Shown here: in pieces, positions 12,216 through 24,179 of the stretch
Layout of the letters: each line of letters begins with the position of its first letter
How positions within the stretch are numbered: the stretch's first letter is position 1
NCBI GenBank assembly: GCA_963978905.1
Contig: OZ022259.1
Span: 55,942,727 to 56,006,726, forward strand
Source: Trichostrongylus colubriformis
Lineage: Eukaryota > Nematoda > Chromadorea > Rhabditida > Trichostrongylidae
Length of the DNA stretch: 64,000 bases
Direction: 5' to 3'
The notes under the pieces: model-generated
What the model saw: the letters and a program-made list of their open reading frames with translations, nothing else
Database searches by the model: none
Told to the model about the DNA's origin: nothing
Translations under genes and position numbers: made by a program

Positions 12216-12526
12216 TGCTCTAATTCCGCATAAAGGAGGAGAAGTTCGACTAGAGTGATTGGGACATAAGAGTCTCAAAGATCTCTGAAATTAAACTAGA
12301 ACTGTGAGGGAATTTAATCGGCGGCTCATCACATATTTAAGTAAATTTCCCTTTATTTCTTCAGAACATGAAAAAATAGCTGATACTAGCGCTACGAGGG
12401 GGAGCATCCTATACAAAGTTGCATATCTAAGCATCCTTTGATGGGACAGTTAGGCATCTATTTTGCCTACGTATTGGTGAAGGAAAGTGAAGCTCCTCTC
12501 TCCTTCCAGGCTTAAAGAAGAATATA

Positions 12527-13207
12527 TGGGTAGTCTAAAAAGTTTTTTCGTATTTTCAAATACCGCTTTTTCCCTCCAAACTGCTTTCCAGCAATCTCTT
12601 CTGTACATACACATGTAGTACAAGTCCACACGCATCTATAGGTATTATTGTCTTCCATCTCCCGGATAACCCTTTTCGGCAAAATAAACATATCAAAGGT
12701 CAACCTCATTTTCAATACAAAAATTATAAAAAATTTTTTTCTTTGAATGGCGTCAGACAGGGAAAGGAAAAGGTGATAATCCGATGGAGCAAGATGAGGT
12801 CTATAAGGTGGATGGGGCAGCAATTTTTATCCAGGCTCGAGAATTTTTTAGCGAGTCATTTTTTCACTAGTGGTAAAAATTTTTTTGAATTTTTTCTTCT
12901 AAAAAAATTTTCGAGCTTGGATAAAAATTGCTGCCTTATAGCCCTGATCTTGCTCCATCGGATTATCACTTTTTCCTTTCCCTGTCTAACGCCATTCAAA
13001 GAAAAAAAATTGGAATTGAAAATGAAGTGACTTTTGATATTTTTATTTTGCCGAAAAGGGTTATCCGGGAGATGGAAGACAACAATACCTATAGATGCGG
13101 TGGACTTGTACTACATATATATGTACAGAAGAAATTTTCTGGAAAGCAGTTTTGAGGGAAAAAGCGGTATTTCAAAATACGAAAAGTTTTTTTAGACTAC
13201 CTAATAA
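12527..13207. mobile_element. Palindromic mariner: two 3' ends fused head to head
   Basis: Both halves encode the C-terminal part of a mariner transposase in diverging directions: minus strand 12,512-12,823 and plus strand 12,928-13,155. Each carries the SP(D/H)LAPSDYHxFLSLS block that holds the third catalytic aspartate of mariner transposases, followed by a matching VIREMEDNNTYRC tail. The outer ends are mirror images with TAGTCTAAAAA as the shared terminus. The centre near 12,840-12,930 is itself an inverted repeat (AATTTTTATCCAGGCTCGAG / CTTGGATAAAAATTGC). Neither half has the N-terminal DNA-binding domain or the first two catalytic residues, so this is a non-autonomous foldback derivative. 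TA dinucleotides lie at both borders. Confidence 0.75.
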
Positions 13208-13209
13208 TA

Positions 13210-14094
13210 TTAGGTTGTCCCAGAAGTCTTGTAGGATTTTTCAATCATCGCTCTTTATTATTTTTCTTCCAACATACAGCAATTAGGCAACGTATTCACC
13301 ATTGTTATCGACAACACTCTGCCACCACATAGGTAAATAGTTGATTACCTCCTCTCAGAACTCTGGGTTCAGAGAGCCAAAGGAGTTAGCGATCGCCCTT
13401 CCAAACAAGTCATAATCAACGAATTTTCTCTTGACCAGGGAGGATTTCAGAGGATGGGTAAGGTTGTAGTCAGAAGGGGCATTGTCTGTAGGGAATGGCG
13501 GGTGGGGCAGGACATCCCAGCCGAGCTCGTGTAGCTTGGCCTGGGTACTCTTCGCGATTTGGGAGCTGGCGTTGTTATGAAGTAGGGTGACCGCGGACCT
13601 TTTCCGGCGTTTTTCTCAAACAGCGACGGCGAGCTGCTGGAGCTGGTGGGTGCATACGGCAGTGATGACTGTCTCACCTTGTACCAGCACCTCTTAGAAA
13701 AGCATTCCTTCCGCGTCATAGAGGTACACAATCTTGAGCGTGGTTTGTCTTCCATGTCAATCTCACCGTTGCTGAAGCTGAAGAACTAGCGGCGCACAGT
13801 CTCGTAGCTCACACATCCCTTGCCCAATGCAGCACTGATGGAGTGGCAAGCTTTCGTCACTTTAGTGCCGCAAGACCACTCATAGTAGATGACACCGCGT
13901 GTTGGGTGGGTATCGACTACGGGCACTGTAGCTCTTTCCACGGGATCTGGTGGGTCAATATATACCTTGTTAGAAAGCTCAGAAAACCTTCCACCATATT
14001 TCTGAACCGTCTATACTGCCTCGAAGTCCTTCCGCGTCAGCTAGAGTTATTGATTTTTTTGGAAAAATCCTACAGGACTTTTGAGACAACCTAT
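13210..14094 (-). mobile_element. Deleted mariner element, copy 1
   Basis: The left end TTAGGTTGTCCCAGAAGTCT (13,210) is mirrored by AGGACTTTTGAGACAACCTA (to 14,093), with TA on both sides as expected for Tc1/mariner integration. About 885 bp is short for a mariner (usually about 1.3 kb). The minus-strand coding remnants (13,447-13,755 and flanking) join an N-terminal MEDKPRSR block directly to a KECFSKRCWYKVRQS block from the catalytic domain, so the middle is missing. Recognisable remnants of the HTH-side region lie at 13,760-13,930. It is the same subfamily as the element at 46,599-47,735 and cannot encode active transposase. Confidence 0.8.
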
Positions 14095-14099
14095 TAGTA

Positions 14100-16330
14100 G
14101 CCATTGTGTGATGCCCCCATTGCGATAGCTGAAGGAAACTATGAATATGCAGCACGATCTTGTAGAACTCGTCGAGCTGTTGCCAAAAATATATGCAACT
14201 TCGATAAACAAAAATCACTCATTGGGTGATGTATGTATATCGCAAAATGACGGAGAACGGAGAAACGCGTTTTTGCTGTTTTTGATCTCTTACAGCCTTA
14301 TCTACGCCCTGGTTCCTTTGAACGATCCACACTGCTCTCGAACAGCGGATAATTTATGGTTTTTACGAACCGTCTATATTAATGGTGGAGTGGCGATCAC
14401 TTTTCGCTCGTTGGTGAGCCCGCCCGAGAGTCGCTCACCTTTCTAAGGCCAAAATGTAATGGAAAACCGTTCCTGCATTAGCCTCGTCTAGGGCCACACT
14501 GCCGTCAGTTGCTACTTAAGCTGTAGGAGAATGACTTTTCGATTTCAAATCGGGCGGATGCACCATTTCGGATGCCCGTCGGAAGTGAATATAGAAGGTA
14601 GCGAACATGAAATGCACGCTATCAGTGGCCAAAGACACGAGAAATGAGATTTTTGTTTTCCCAGCTGATTCTCGCCATACATTTGTCGTAGTTCCCGCAC
14701 GCTGTTTCGCTGAATATTGATCCGTCCCACGCGTATATGTAATGTGTAGCGATGGTATGCAGCACGCTCTCGTTTAGGACGGAGCCTGCACGCAGAGAGT
14801 TCGCAGCACGCCACTGAACTTTATCAATTCCCTATGAGCGCCCTCTTAGCCGCGAATTGCGCCCGGCACCGTCTCTGGAAGCCGCTAGCCTTCATTTATT
14901 GTGGAATTCTATCTGCATCTGCCGTGAAGCAGCGAATTGTCTCTTTTGCTTCTTTGAATGCATATAAATGTGAGGTAGGACTTCATTGTGACTGGAAATT
15001 ACCCCTGTCTCAGTGAATTTGTCTTTTCTCAACGAGAAGTGTTTTTGAAGTTGAGAATTTAGTGTCTCGATAATTGGTTTCAGATTTCGCAAACACATGA
15101 TTCTTGCATTAGTAGAAGTGCCTACACTCCACATCACCCCCTTCTTCCTAGCGCCATGTTCGCTGTACAGTCTGAACGCACTTTTACTACAGTATTTCAG
15201 AATGGGTATTTCAGGGTCAGAACAAATTTGATGCCTTTTCGAGCTCGTAGCCTAGTCAACAACATTGTTTATTTGCTAATGCTCTGGCGATGTCTCCTTT
15301 AGTCCATGGTAGCATAATTTCGGAAATTTACCAGAAAATTGTTCAAACCCAGTCATACCATTCACCAGCACTGTAAATTACTAAGACAGTGTCGTAGCAC
15401 TTAGTGAAGGTTACTGTTTGGGAATGATTATTAAGGAAGTCTATCCGCCACTCCCATCATGTTTTCAAAGACACAACTAAGGGTGGTTTTAGTGAATTGT
15501 GAAATGTTCAAGTAAAGAGGCTAATTAGCAACTGTAGAGAAAGACTGGAATGGATTGCTCAAAAACTCAGGAATCATCCCCCCCCCCCCCCACCCACGAT
15601 CGAGATTGGGCTTGTGTGCCCTTAAGAAAGTGATGGAGACAAGATCAGCTGAATTCGCGTTGTCTGCTCTCCACTACTACTCACCCACCAAATTAGGTCA
15701 CACGTAAACGAGACCGCTATGAAGACCTCAAAGTGCGCTTTTCAGTGCGAGCTTCGCCGCAGAGCTCTCTTTGGAATTCATTGTTCTTTGCAATTTCTCA
15801 CCATTTTACCACTTTTTAAAGCAATGATCTTATCATAATGATTCCTTTTGGGTAGTCTTACTTGCCATCTCAGTTTGTGATCCACTTGAATCCCCATGGA
15901 ATTGATATATGTTGCAATGGCTTACTTCGTATCTTCATATCCCATAGTTATGCGAAATCGTAATGCTTTTAAAGAATATATTTGCTATCCCAACGAAGAT
16001 GGGCATATTGATGAACGTTAACCTCTATATGGCTTGTTAAACGTTGAACAATGGCAAATAGAACATCAAAATGAAGTCGAAGTGTCGGCGTAGGGAAGTC
16101 ACTGCCCTCTACCTTCACAGGTTCACACATACACAACATATACAACATCCAAGGTGCACCTTTGATACGTCAATCATGCAAAGGCATGTTGTGTATAACA
16201 CCAACAAGCTGCAAGTCTTTTATGTTGTCAGTCAGACCCATTCAGCAAAATGTCCTGCCCTCATTAGGATGGCATCTAAACTTGTAGTCCTTTCTGTGAT
16301 TTACGATCGCTGTTCATGCATCGAGGTAAT
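14100..16330. other. Long non-coding stretch; C-tract at 15,578-15,592
   Basis: I recognise no gene or repeat border in this 2.2 kb. A run of about 13 C followed by ACCCACG is the only low-complexity tract. Open frames of 60-101 codons show no family motif. Confidence 0.4.
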
Positions 16331-16332
16331 GG

Positions 16333-17684
16333 GTTGAGGAATAAGTTCCCGCGGTTTTTTTCAACCCAGTTTTTTACATTGTTCCCACCACCTTTGATAG
16401 AGCTTTTTTTGCTCTACAAAATGCTACTATCGTTTTTTTGATTCCTTTGACTACCTGATATCTATGAGGTTTGGAAATGAAGTGAACTGAAGGCGAAAAT
16501 TGGCGCTTCCGACACCTCATCTTCTTAGTCTACCATCGCGATCAAAAAATGCAAGTGTATATGTATTCGACAGAGCTTTTCCAGCTCTACAGATTGGTGC
16601 TACCTTTTATACAAATCGCTCAACTTTTTGTTGTTTTCAAGGCTCACAAAGGCAGCACTCGCAAAAGTGTGCATTTTCGTTAACTTCTCTTCCTCGCCTG
16701 CCATCGAGATTGGAGAGGATGTTCATATATGCATTCGATAGAGCTTTCTTCGCTCTACAAGATGATACCACTACTCTTTTGTATCCTCTCAAATTTTAGC
16801 GTGTAGGGATAAGTTTCCACCTTTTTTTAATTCAAAATTGCATAATGAAAACGAATTTTCTCGACAGAGTGTCCTGTATATCTCGATAGAGCTCTTTTCA
16901 CTCTACAAGATAATTTTCATGGTTTTTGTTCGAACTGATTTTTGACATTTCTTAGATCAATTAAAAGTCGACGATATCGAACATTTGCGACACCATGTGA
17001 TAAAAATGTTCGATATCGTCGACTTTTAAATGATCTAAGAAATGTCAAAAATCAGTTCGAACAAAAACCATGAAAATTATCTTGTAGAGTGAAAAGAGCT
17101 CTATCGAAATGTACAGGACACTCTGTCGAGAAAATTCGTTTTCATTATGCAATTTTGAATTGAAAAAAGGTGGAAACTTATCCCTACGTGCTAAAATTTG
17201 AGAGGATACAAAAGCGTAGTGGTATCGTCTTGTAGAGCGAAAAAAGCTCTATCGAATGCATATATGAACATCCTCTTCAATCTCGATGGTAGGCGAGGAA
17301 GAGAAGATAACGAAAATGCACACCTTTGCGAGTGCTGCCTTTGTGAGCCTGAAAAACAGCAAAAAGTTGAGCGATTTGTATAAAAGGTAGCACCAATCTG
17401 TAGAGCTGGAAAAGCTCTGTCGAATACATATACACTTGCATTTTTTGATCGCGATGGTAGACTAAGAAGATGAGGTGTCGAAAGCGCCAATTTTCGCCTT
17501 CAGCTTACTTCATTTCCAAACCTCATAAATATTAGGTAGTCAAAGGAATCGAAAAACGATTGTAGCATTTTGTAGAGCAAAAAAAGCTCTATCGAAAACA
17601 TATATAACTTTTGTCAAAAGATGATGGGAACAATGTGAAAAACTGGGTTGAAAAAAACCGCAGGAACTTATTCCTCAACCCAAT
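16333..17684. repeat. Large near-perfect foldback element with phased hairpins, copy 1
   Basis: Two arms of about 650 bp mirror each other almost base for base: it starts GGGTTGAGGAATAAGTTCCC and ends GGAACTTATTCCTCAACCC. The centre is near 16,970-17,010 (AAAGTCGACGATATCGAACA and its mirror). Each arm carries four small TAGAGC-loop-GCTCTA hairpins: 16,398, 16,571, 16,739 and 16,887 on the left, 17,085, 17,233, 17,401 and 17,573 on the right. No protein is convincingly encoded; the roughly 99-codon frames at 16,500-16,799 (+) and 17,191-17,490 (-) are the same sequence in the two arms. Superfamily unknown. Confidence 0.85.
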
Positions 17685-18177
17685 ATATTCCATTACTTGC
17701 TTGCTGTGTATGAGGCTTTCGTTGAGCACTCCCTTCCTTTATTCACTTTGTGTTCACTTGCTAAGCAGTGGGAGAGAGATGCTCCTAAGACTACCCCTCC
17801 GGCGTTATCGTGTGAGTCAGATTATGTAAATCTGAAATTGTCAGGAGAGTTTTGTTATCGCATTGCGCAGACATAGTTTCTGCATGCGATTCATGATTTT
17901 CTATATCTGTTCTCTAACCATATAGAACCATTATTCCAATTATTTCTATTTTTATTTCGATTCTGTTTCTGAATTAGGTGATGTATAGGTCATGCAAGGC
18001 ACAGAGGCCTCGTTATCAGTGTTGCCATGGGTCTTCGCTCGTTTCATCTTCTTTGTCGAGTGAGTAGGAGGCCTACTTCCAGTAGTGGACGCGATAGAGC
18101 TCATTTACCGCGAAATTCTGTTGATTCAGCTTCTATTGAGGCATATCCGAGGGAACCTGGAGCTCTGACCTGATATT

Positions 18178-18573
18178 CAGCTGTTGCTGCCACAAGACGG
18201 ATTTGGGAGGCCGGTGATTTGTTCCCACCGTGACCCTGTTTAAAGGACGCAAACGCGTCCTTTGAAGATGCTGCCGTCAGCACGGTCCTTTGAACACGGT
18301 GAAAGTTGGAATCGTCGAAGATGAGACAGATGCTTTGGCTGATGCTTTTCCATGTAGGAGGAGGGGATATGAACTTCAGCCCGAGCCTAGAGAGGGAAGG
18401 AGCTTCGACGTAATAGAAAACATTTGTCTCACCTTCGACAACCCCAACTTTCGCCGTGTTTAAAGGACCGTGCTGGTGGCAAGATCCTTACAGGGCGCGT
18501 TTGCGTCCTTTAAACAGGGTTACGGTGGAAACAATTTACGGCCTGCGCAATCCGACTTGTGTTGCTGCCCGTA
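18178..18573. repeat. Foldback MITE, core shared with the 45.3-kb MITE
   Basis: Left-arm landmarks TTCCCACCGTGACCCTGTTT, AAAGGACGCAAACGCGTCCT and CACGGTCCTTTGAACACGG are mirrored on the right by CCGTGTTTAAAGGACCGTG, CGCGTTTGCGTCCTTTAAAC and AGGGTTACGGTGGAAAC. The centre (GCTTTTCCATGTAGGAGGAG..GGATAT..CAGCCCGAGCCTAG) closely resembles the centre of the element at 45,256-45,499. Confidence 0.75.
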
Positions 18574-18579
18574 GCGACA

Positions 18580-20150
18580 CTCCCCCACTACTTTGCTAGA
18601 AGTGCCTCTTCCCATCTTCTGTTATAATGACTCACATATCTTTCGTCCGACAAGACGATTCTCAATTACTCTTATTGTTAGTCACTCATATTGCTGCCAT
18701 TGCTCACGTACTATGTGGGTCGCGCAAGTTTAGTACGAAATTTTTTTCGGAAAATTTCATAGCTTCTTCCTTTCACACCAGATGAAGGGAAAGAGTTACC
18801 AGTAGTATGTTTCACTGCAGAAGAAATACTAAAAAATTGCAGCAAAAAATTTACTCACCGACTACGGAACTTCTCTCCAAGGCTCAGGCATAAGTCACAC
18901 ATGAGTCTCAATCACTTAGAAACATTACAGACAAAGGAATCGCGAAGCTACCCACGGAACAAAAAACTATAAAGAAAGTGTGCCATGGCTCCATTCCCAG
19001 GTGACGCCACTACAATCGTTCAGATCATGTAGCACGTGTTAGTGCCTGCTTATTCAAGCCTTCACAGTCACGAACTGATTCATTTTTTGGTTTTTTGGTC
19101 CATCAATGGTTTTTGAACATTAGCAAAGTGGGACGAGCGGTGGGTTCGTGGATCGCCGCGCTTGACAAATGTCGGACAACTACAATGCGGCGTGGTGCGA
19201 TACTCGCGACGCGGTTTTGCTCTGGGGCGATCTTTGCGCCTTGCTTATACGTATCATTCGCTTTTCCTCATTTATTTCGTTGCTTTATCTTTTTTCTTCT
19301 TTGTAAGTATCAATGCACGCATTGATCTTTAGTTCATTTCTCTTTTATATTTTATAGATTTATTTTTTTGTCCAGCAGGGTGCGAAAAATGGTACCACTG
19401 GGTATGAGAGCCGAATCAGCTGCAGGTTGGGTATTGGAGCCGAATCAGCTGCAGGTCGTGTTTGTTGCCAAAGAGACGACCCCATTCTGTAGATCTAATA
19501 GACAAGGATGCTAACACTAAATTATATAATCCACAATAAGGGAAGGGTGTTTGAAGCACAAATGCCTGGGACAACGCAACGTATGAGGTGGAGGCGCAAT
19601 GCTTGCGCTCCAGTGCAAAAGTGTGTCTCGAATACCGAACCAAACCCGGCATTGAAGCTGCCCGGAATTCGTCGCGCTGCCGTCCACGATCCTAACGCTA
19701 CACACCCCTAAGCAAATAGGGAGGTAAATGTTGTGTAGTTTGTGATGTAGTTAGGTCTCTATTGAGTTTTTAATGCTTTTTTCATTGCGGCACTGCGGCA
19801 CTCATAGTACATGCGTGCCCTGCTACCTTATCTGAGTCATTGAGCTGGTAAGGCCACCATCATACTCCGCGGTGTCGGCGGCATGGCGTAGCTGCATCGT
19901 CTCTGCGTTTCCGCCCCTTCCACATTGCCTCGCTGCCTGAGCACGCAGCCACGCTCTTCCGCCGGCAAGCACGCGGGCACTACCGCAGTGTATGAAGGCG
20001 GCCTGAAGCATCTATGCTGTTGGCATTCCCTAGGACCTATGACCATTTGGTAGTCTGCGAATGTTTGTATGGGGTATGTGTTGCTTTTGCTTATCGTATT
20101 TCTACCTTCGTACCTTCGTTGCTCTCAAACCTCTTAGTAACTTATATCTT
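18580..20150. other. No recognised gene; small tandem repeat at 19,408-19,457
   Basis: GAGCCGAATCAGCTGCAGGT occurs twice with a 30-bp period. A GC-rich stretch at about 19,850-20,010 has ends (GGTGTCGGCGGCATGGCG, AGTGTATGAAGGCGGCC) like the snapback MITE termini near 1,499 and 36,680. Nothing else is supported. Confidence 0.4.
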
Positions 20151-20160
20151 CCTGTTCATA

Positions 20161-20966
20161 GAGCTTCCAACCAAGAGGTAGCCAACAAGATCGTATTTAC
20201 TGATCCGAAACCAGCGGAGCAAAGAACTATAGGATTGATGACATTAACAGTGAGTGCAGCACAAACCTAACAGCGGTTTCCTCAACTCGAGAACGTGAAG
20301 ACACTTGTAGTAAATTATGGGTGCACACATGTAGTTTTGAATTTGTCGATTCTTGCTTCCATGTAGCAAGACCATCTTATGTGCATTAAGAATGCAGCAT
20401 GCGGAGCATGCTCTTATTGCTTGATGAAGCTCGGGAGCAGTGAAAGCACAAGAAGTTGTGAACGTGTTATAGGACTTATGCACGAACCCAATATTTCATG
20501 CATGTACCTTTTCTTGTGTTTGAACTGTTTGAGATTCGGAGCTTCTACTTGGAAGAAGAATGTTAAGGACACCGTTAGGAGTAATGTAGGAAATTGAAAC
20601 AGAGGCTGCTTACCCTCTCCCCTGAAGGTAGAATGGCTTGTTTCAAAGATATGATGCACCACAAGACGCTTTTCAACGCAAAACTCTTCGGATTCTAATC
20701 GCAGCCTCATTCGGTGCTTTCGGAGCTACTGGTGACCGAGTAGTATGGAATGCTGAGCAACGTTGGCAGGATGACTCATCACGTTTCGGGTCTGCATTAC
20801 CCCTTTCAACGATGCAGAAGGAGAAGCACGCTCCCAGTCATGGGAGGAAGCCTATCTCTCCAAGCTTCATCCAAGGTTCATCCAAGGACTGTTGAAATAC
20901 TTCTGCTGGAACCCTGATCAGATCTCCTTCGATGAGGGTTTCATGAAGCGAACTGGAAAACAATAG
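20161..20966 (+). CDS. Unrecognised gene fragment: one probable internal exon and one terminal exon
   Basis: A probable internal exon lies at about 20,161-20,249, between an acceptor-like TTCATAG and a donor GTGAGTGC, reading ...NQEVANKIVFTDPKPAEQR.... A clear C-terminal reading frame ends at the TAG at 20,964-20,966; it is open from 20,775 and includes SWEEAYLSKLHPRF and FDEGFMKRTGKQ before the stop. Upstream, a different frame (20,640-20,805) also looks coding (DRVVWNAEQRWQDDSSRFGS), so either an intron or a one-base frameshift separates them near 20,805. I cannot name a family. Whether the pieces belong to one gene is inference, and a decayed pseudogene is possible. Confidence 0.4.
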
Positions 20967-20969
20967 ACT

Positions 20970-22950
20970 GAATGCTTGTACTCGTTCAAAAATGGAATGA
21001 ATTGCTTGAGTGCTGTTTTGAAGTGTTTCGGAGTAATCAGCATGCCTTCCTAACTTATCTGTATCTGTTGAGCAAAGGAAATTTGTTGGAAAACCTTGAA
21101 AAATACAATGTCAAAATCTCTGAGAATTCACTGCGCTACGTGCAACTTCTAATAAGCAATCAGTTTTTTTCTCGACTCTGCTCCCTCGTGTTGATTATCC
21201 ACCGAGCTATTAATCGCCCCTCGCTATTGATCTCACTTGGCTCATTGCCTCTGCTATTGCCACATTCCTTTTTGAATGTGCGAGAGTATACTACGCCACG
21301 TCCAAGCAATGGGAAAAGTTCTTTTGCACTTTCATAGTCCCCTCCATCCACTTACGTGTCTATTTTCTGTCAGTTTGAGCTCACAGTATATCAATGTTCA
21401 CTTTACCTACAGTTCCTCTTATTATAGGTGCAAATGGGAATTCAGGCGAGACCGGGATAAGTGCGGAATGGTCTGTTTTACAAGTAGGGATAAGTTAGAC
21501 GAGTGCGCCATAAGGTTGTGTGATTTGAAGGTTAAGTGAGCTACAACTTTCCGGCATTTGCTCTAGCCTTTTTTTCGGTCAACAGGGGACATGATTGTGG
21601 AGCAGGAGACCGATGGACGGAATCGCAAAATCGCAAGTGTCATCTTATGCAATCCCGCTTGAGCGTGCTATTTTCCCTCCTCGGCTCTGGTCCGTTACAC
21701 CTCATGGCCCCAAATGGTGAAAGAGCCAGAAAATTGCATGCTTATTCAGAGTGCGCTTAACAACACACGCTGCAATTATGCGATTGTGCGATTCTGTGAA
21801 CCGCAGCTTGATACGTACCTAATCTTCAACTGAAGTGCAGGCGGGCTGCAAACCGATCCCGGTGAGGGTGTAGCCTCAGCCTTGATCACAGCAAAGCAGG
21901 ATTCATATCGTCCACATTTGCTCTGCTTATGCGGAAATCCCCAAACGGAAGCTCCACGAAATACCCTTCCATGAATTGCTTTCTTTCTCGTTCTGCTCCT
22001 CTTTCTCTTCCGTTTCTTTCGGGAATACATTTAGTGCCATCATGCTGCTTAACGACTGTGGCAGCGATGATTTGACTGTACCACCCACTCTGTTCTTCGA
22101 CACTCGGTGCACGGTTTCACGGCCAAAGCCGACACGTCAAGCACCACGTAATTTCACTTATAGCTCTACATCGCAGTCATTGTTCGGCAAAGTCTACCTT
22201 AGGAAGCTAGTTACGTTAACCACGGGTGCGTACATCGGAATTTGTTGGGCTTTTCTTGAAGGCAGTAAGAGAGTTGTTAGTTGGTGACTGAACTGAAGGT
22301 AGAGGTGCCAACAAGGAAGGTGTTCCAACTCATGGCGCACATTTCGAAAGCGTTTTTTTTTGCATCGTGTGAGGGGTATGTGCATGAAACATACATATAA
22401 CTGATGTCCAATTTTGCTTAGCGAATCGACGAATGCCAAAAAAGGTTCAATGGTTGATCCTCATTAGGGACAAATTTGGTTTTTCAGTTTCTGGATTCGT
22501 GAACATCTGAATGTAGAGACTGAGTGCAGCAATCCAGACTACCCCCCTATTCAGTTTCCAGCAAGCTTGACAGACCAACTTTTTATCCTGTCAGCGCTCA
22601 TAGCGCACGAACCAGGCGTTTTTGCGCAAATGGATTTGATACTTGTGCTCAGAATGTCGAAGTACCCTCAGGACCCAATTTCCACCCTAGTCGACCGAGA
22701 TTTTGACCCAAAGTCGAAATTCTGAGCTGGGCATGTCGACTGCACGTTCGACGAAGAAGGCGCCTTTATCATAATTGGGAAATTGACTGCTTTTCTTGTT
22801 TGATCTTTGGTACGTGAAGTTATAGCGATAGACATTCATGCTGTGCATATTCCATCGATTTTCACGGATTTTGTTGGTTATTCTACAAATAGGAAGTGGG
22901 ACCATATACTCATGGCCAAACAATGAATACGAAAAAGTGGAATCAGAAAA
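20970..22950. other. No recognised gene or element
   Basis: Frames near 21,972-22,290 (+) and 21,927-22,112 (-) are weakly coding-like (the minus frame has an EEKEEQNEKE acidic stretch) but lack family motifs or good splice borders on both sides. No inverted repeats were found. Confidence 0.35.
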
Positions 22951-22964
22951 TGCATAAGTTCGCG

Positions 22965-23065
22965 AAGCAGGATTCGAACCACAAATCTATTCGCATCACC
23001 CTCTTGACAGTCCAGTGTTCAGTAGGCCATCCGGTCGCTGTATCAGCGCTACATTGGGGAACGGT
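22965..23065 (-). tRNA. Decayed tRNA-like sequence (probable SINE or pseudogene)
   Basis: The minus strand has an A-box-like TGGCCTACTGA and a B-box GGTTCGAATCC. Between them lie an anticodon-arm-like CTGGACTGTCA and a long variable region (GAGGGTGATGCG), a Ser-like layout. The T-stem is broken (TGTGG against CCTGC) and the acceptor does not pair, so a working tRNA is unlikely. Confidence 0.4.
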
Positions 23066-23154
23066 CATGAGAATGCTACGCACTCCTAATACACGCTACA
23101 GGTAAGGCTTTTCTCTCGTCATCCCGTTTTGTTTCGGATGTGCATGAGAAGAAC

Positions 23155-23200
23155 ACCTATCAATGAGCACATGCTCCCTATCAATGAGCACATGCTCAAA
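23155..23200. repeat. Tandem duplication of a 20-bp unit
   Basis: TATCAATGAGCACATGCTC occurs twice back to back. It is probably a local duplication without function. Confidence 0.6.
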
Positions 23201-23616
23201 GCTACAGAGAGTATGCGTTCCAATAAATGAGTTCATATCGCCGTCTTGGTAAAAATTTTCTTCACTCTTTTTTGGCATTCGTGGGGCCGCTCAGCGAAAA
23301 GAACGTCAGTTATATGACTCATGCAGGTACTTCCATACGGTGAAGGGAACCGTTCATGGAAAGCGCAACATGACCTGAAAGACTTCCTCGTGATTAGTGC
23401 CGCTCCGGCGGATGAACGGACTGAACTTCCAGAAACCCGAGAAATGGGATTCTCTTCTCCGTTGATTACTTTTGCAGTCGTGTTTTCGACCCGGGTCTGG
23501 GCCATTAAGACGGAAGTTCACGTGGCAGCATGTAGAGCGCGACGCGATGGGGGCGAGCGCTTTGGTTGGGCGCCGAAGCAATCACGCCTGAAATAAGGTA
23601 CGACACGGTTATTGCT

Positions 23617-24176
23617 TTAAAGGCATCATTAGGGGAATGTCGGACGAAAAGTAAAAGAAGTAGTGCATATGAAAGTCGAGATGCCTAGTAACAGGACAGT
23701 GGAGAAAAAAACGGATGGAAATGGCTAAAAACCCGAGAAATAGGACTCCCTTTCCACTGTCGATTCTCTACGCGGACGACCTATCCGCCAAGAGGCGCGT
23801 AGTCCAGTCTAGTTTTCCATTGGCATGTTTTCAAGTAAACACAGGGGAATGTTTGGAAATATGATAGCATCTACTTCTTGGAGCGAGCTTCAAGCTAAAA
23901 CTGCGAAAGCGCGCTGCAAAACCTTCAAACCTGCCGCATCTCCTTCGTCGCTCTCACCCCTGTCAATCGGGAATTACGTCATCGGGAGGCGAAACCGCTG
24001 TGTTCAAGAGGCGGAACCGCTGCATGGTTGCGGCTTTTCGCGGCGTTCTACAGCTCGGAGGGGCGCTTTTTCACCGGGATTTCGCTACAGATAGCCCTCC
24101 TAGGCACAGCACTACCATGTGAGTGACTTCTTGTAAAGTTTCTCCATTACCGCATTACCCCTAATGCTGTCTTTAA
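23617..24176. repeat. Family-A TIR element, copy 2
   Basis: It starts TTAAAGGCATCATTAGGGGA and ends ACCCCTAATGCTGTCTTTAA, matching inverted ends of about 20 bp with one gap. The interior shares AAGTAAACACAGGGGAATGT, GAGCTTCAAGCTAAAACTGC and GCGCGCTGCA with the other copies. About 560 bp and the best-defined copy. No transposase. Confidence 0.7.
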
Positions 24177-24179
24177 GAC

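Noticed and set aside
16360..16376. SL2-like sequence (TTCAACCCAGTT)
   Set aside because: Only a short stretch matches, and it is part of the foldback terminus, repeated in both arms.
16500..16799. A 99-codon gene in the foldback element (and its twin at 17,191-17,490)
   Set aside because: The two frames are mirror copies in the two arms. They include the hairpin sequence and are not preserved in the copy at 31.7 kb.
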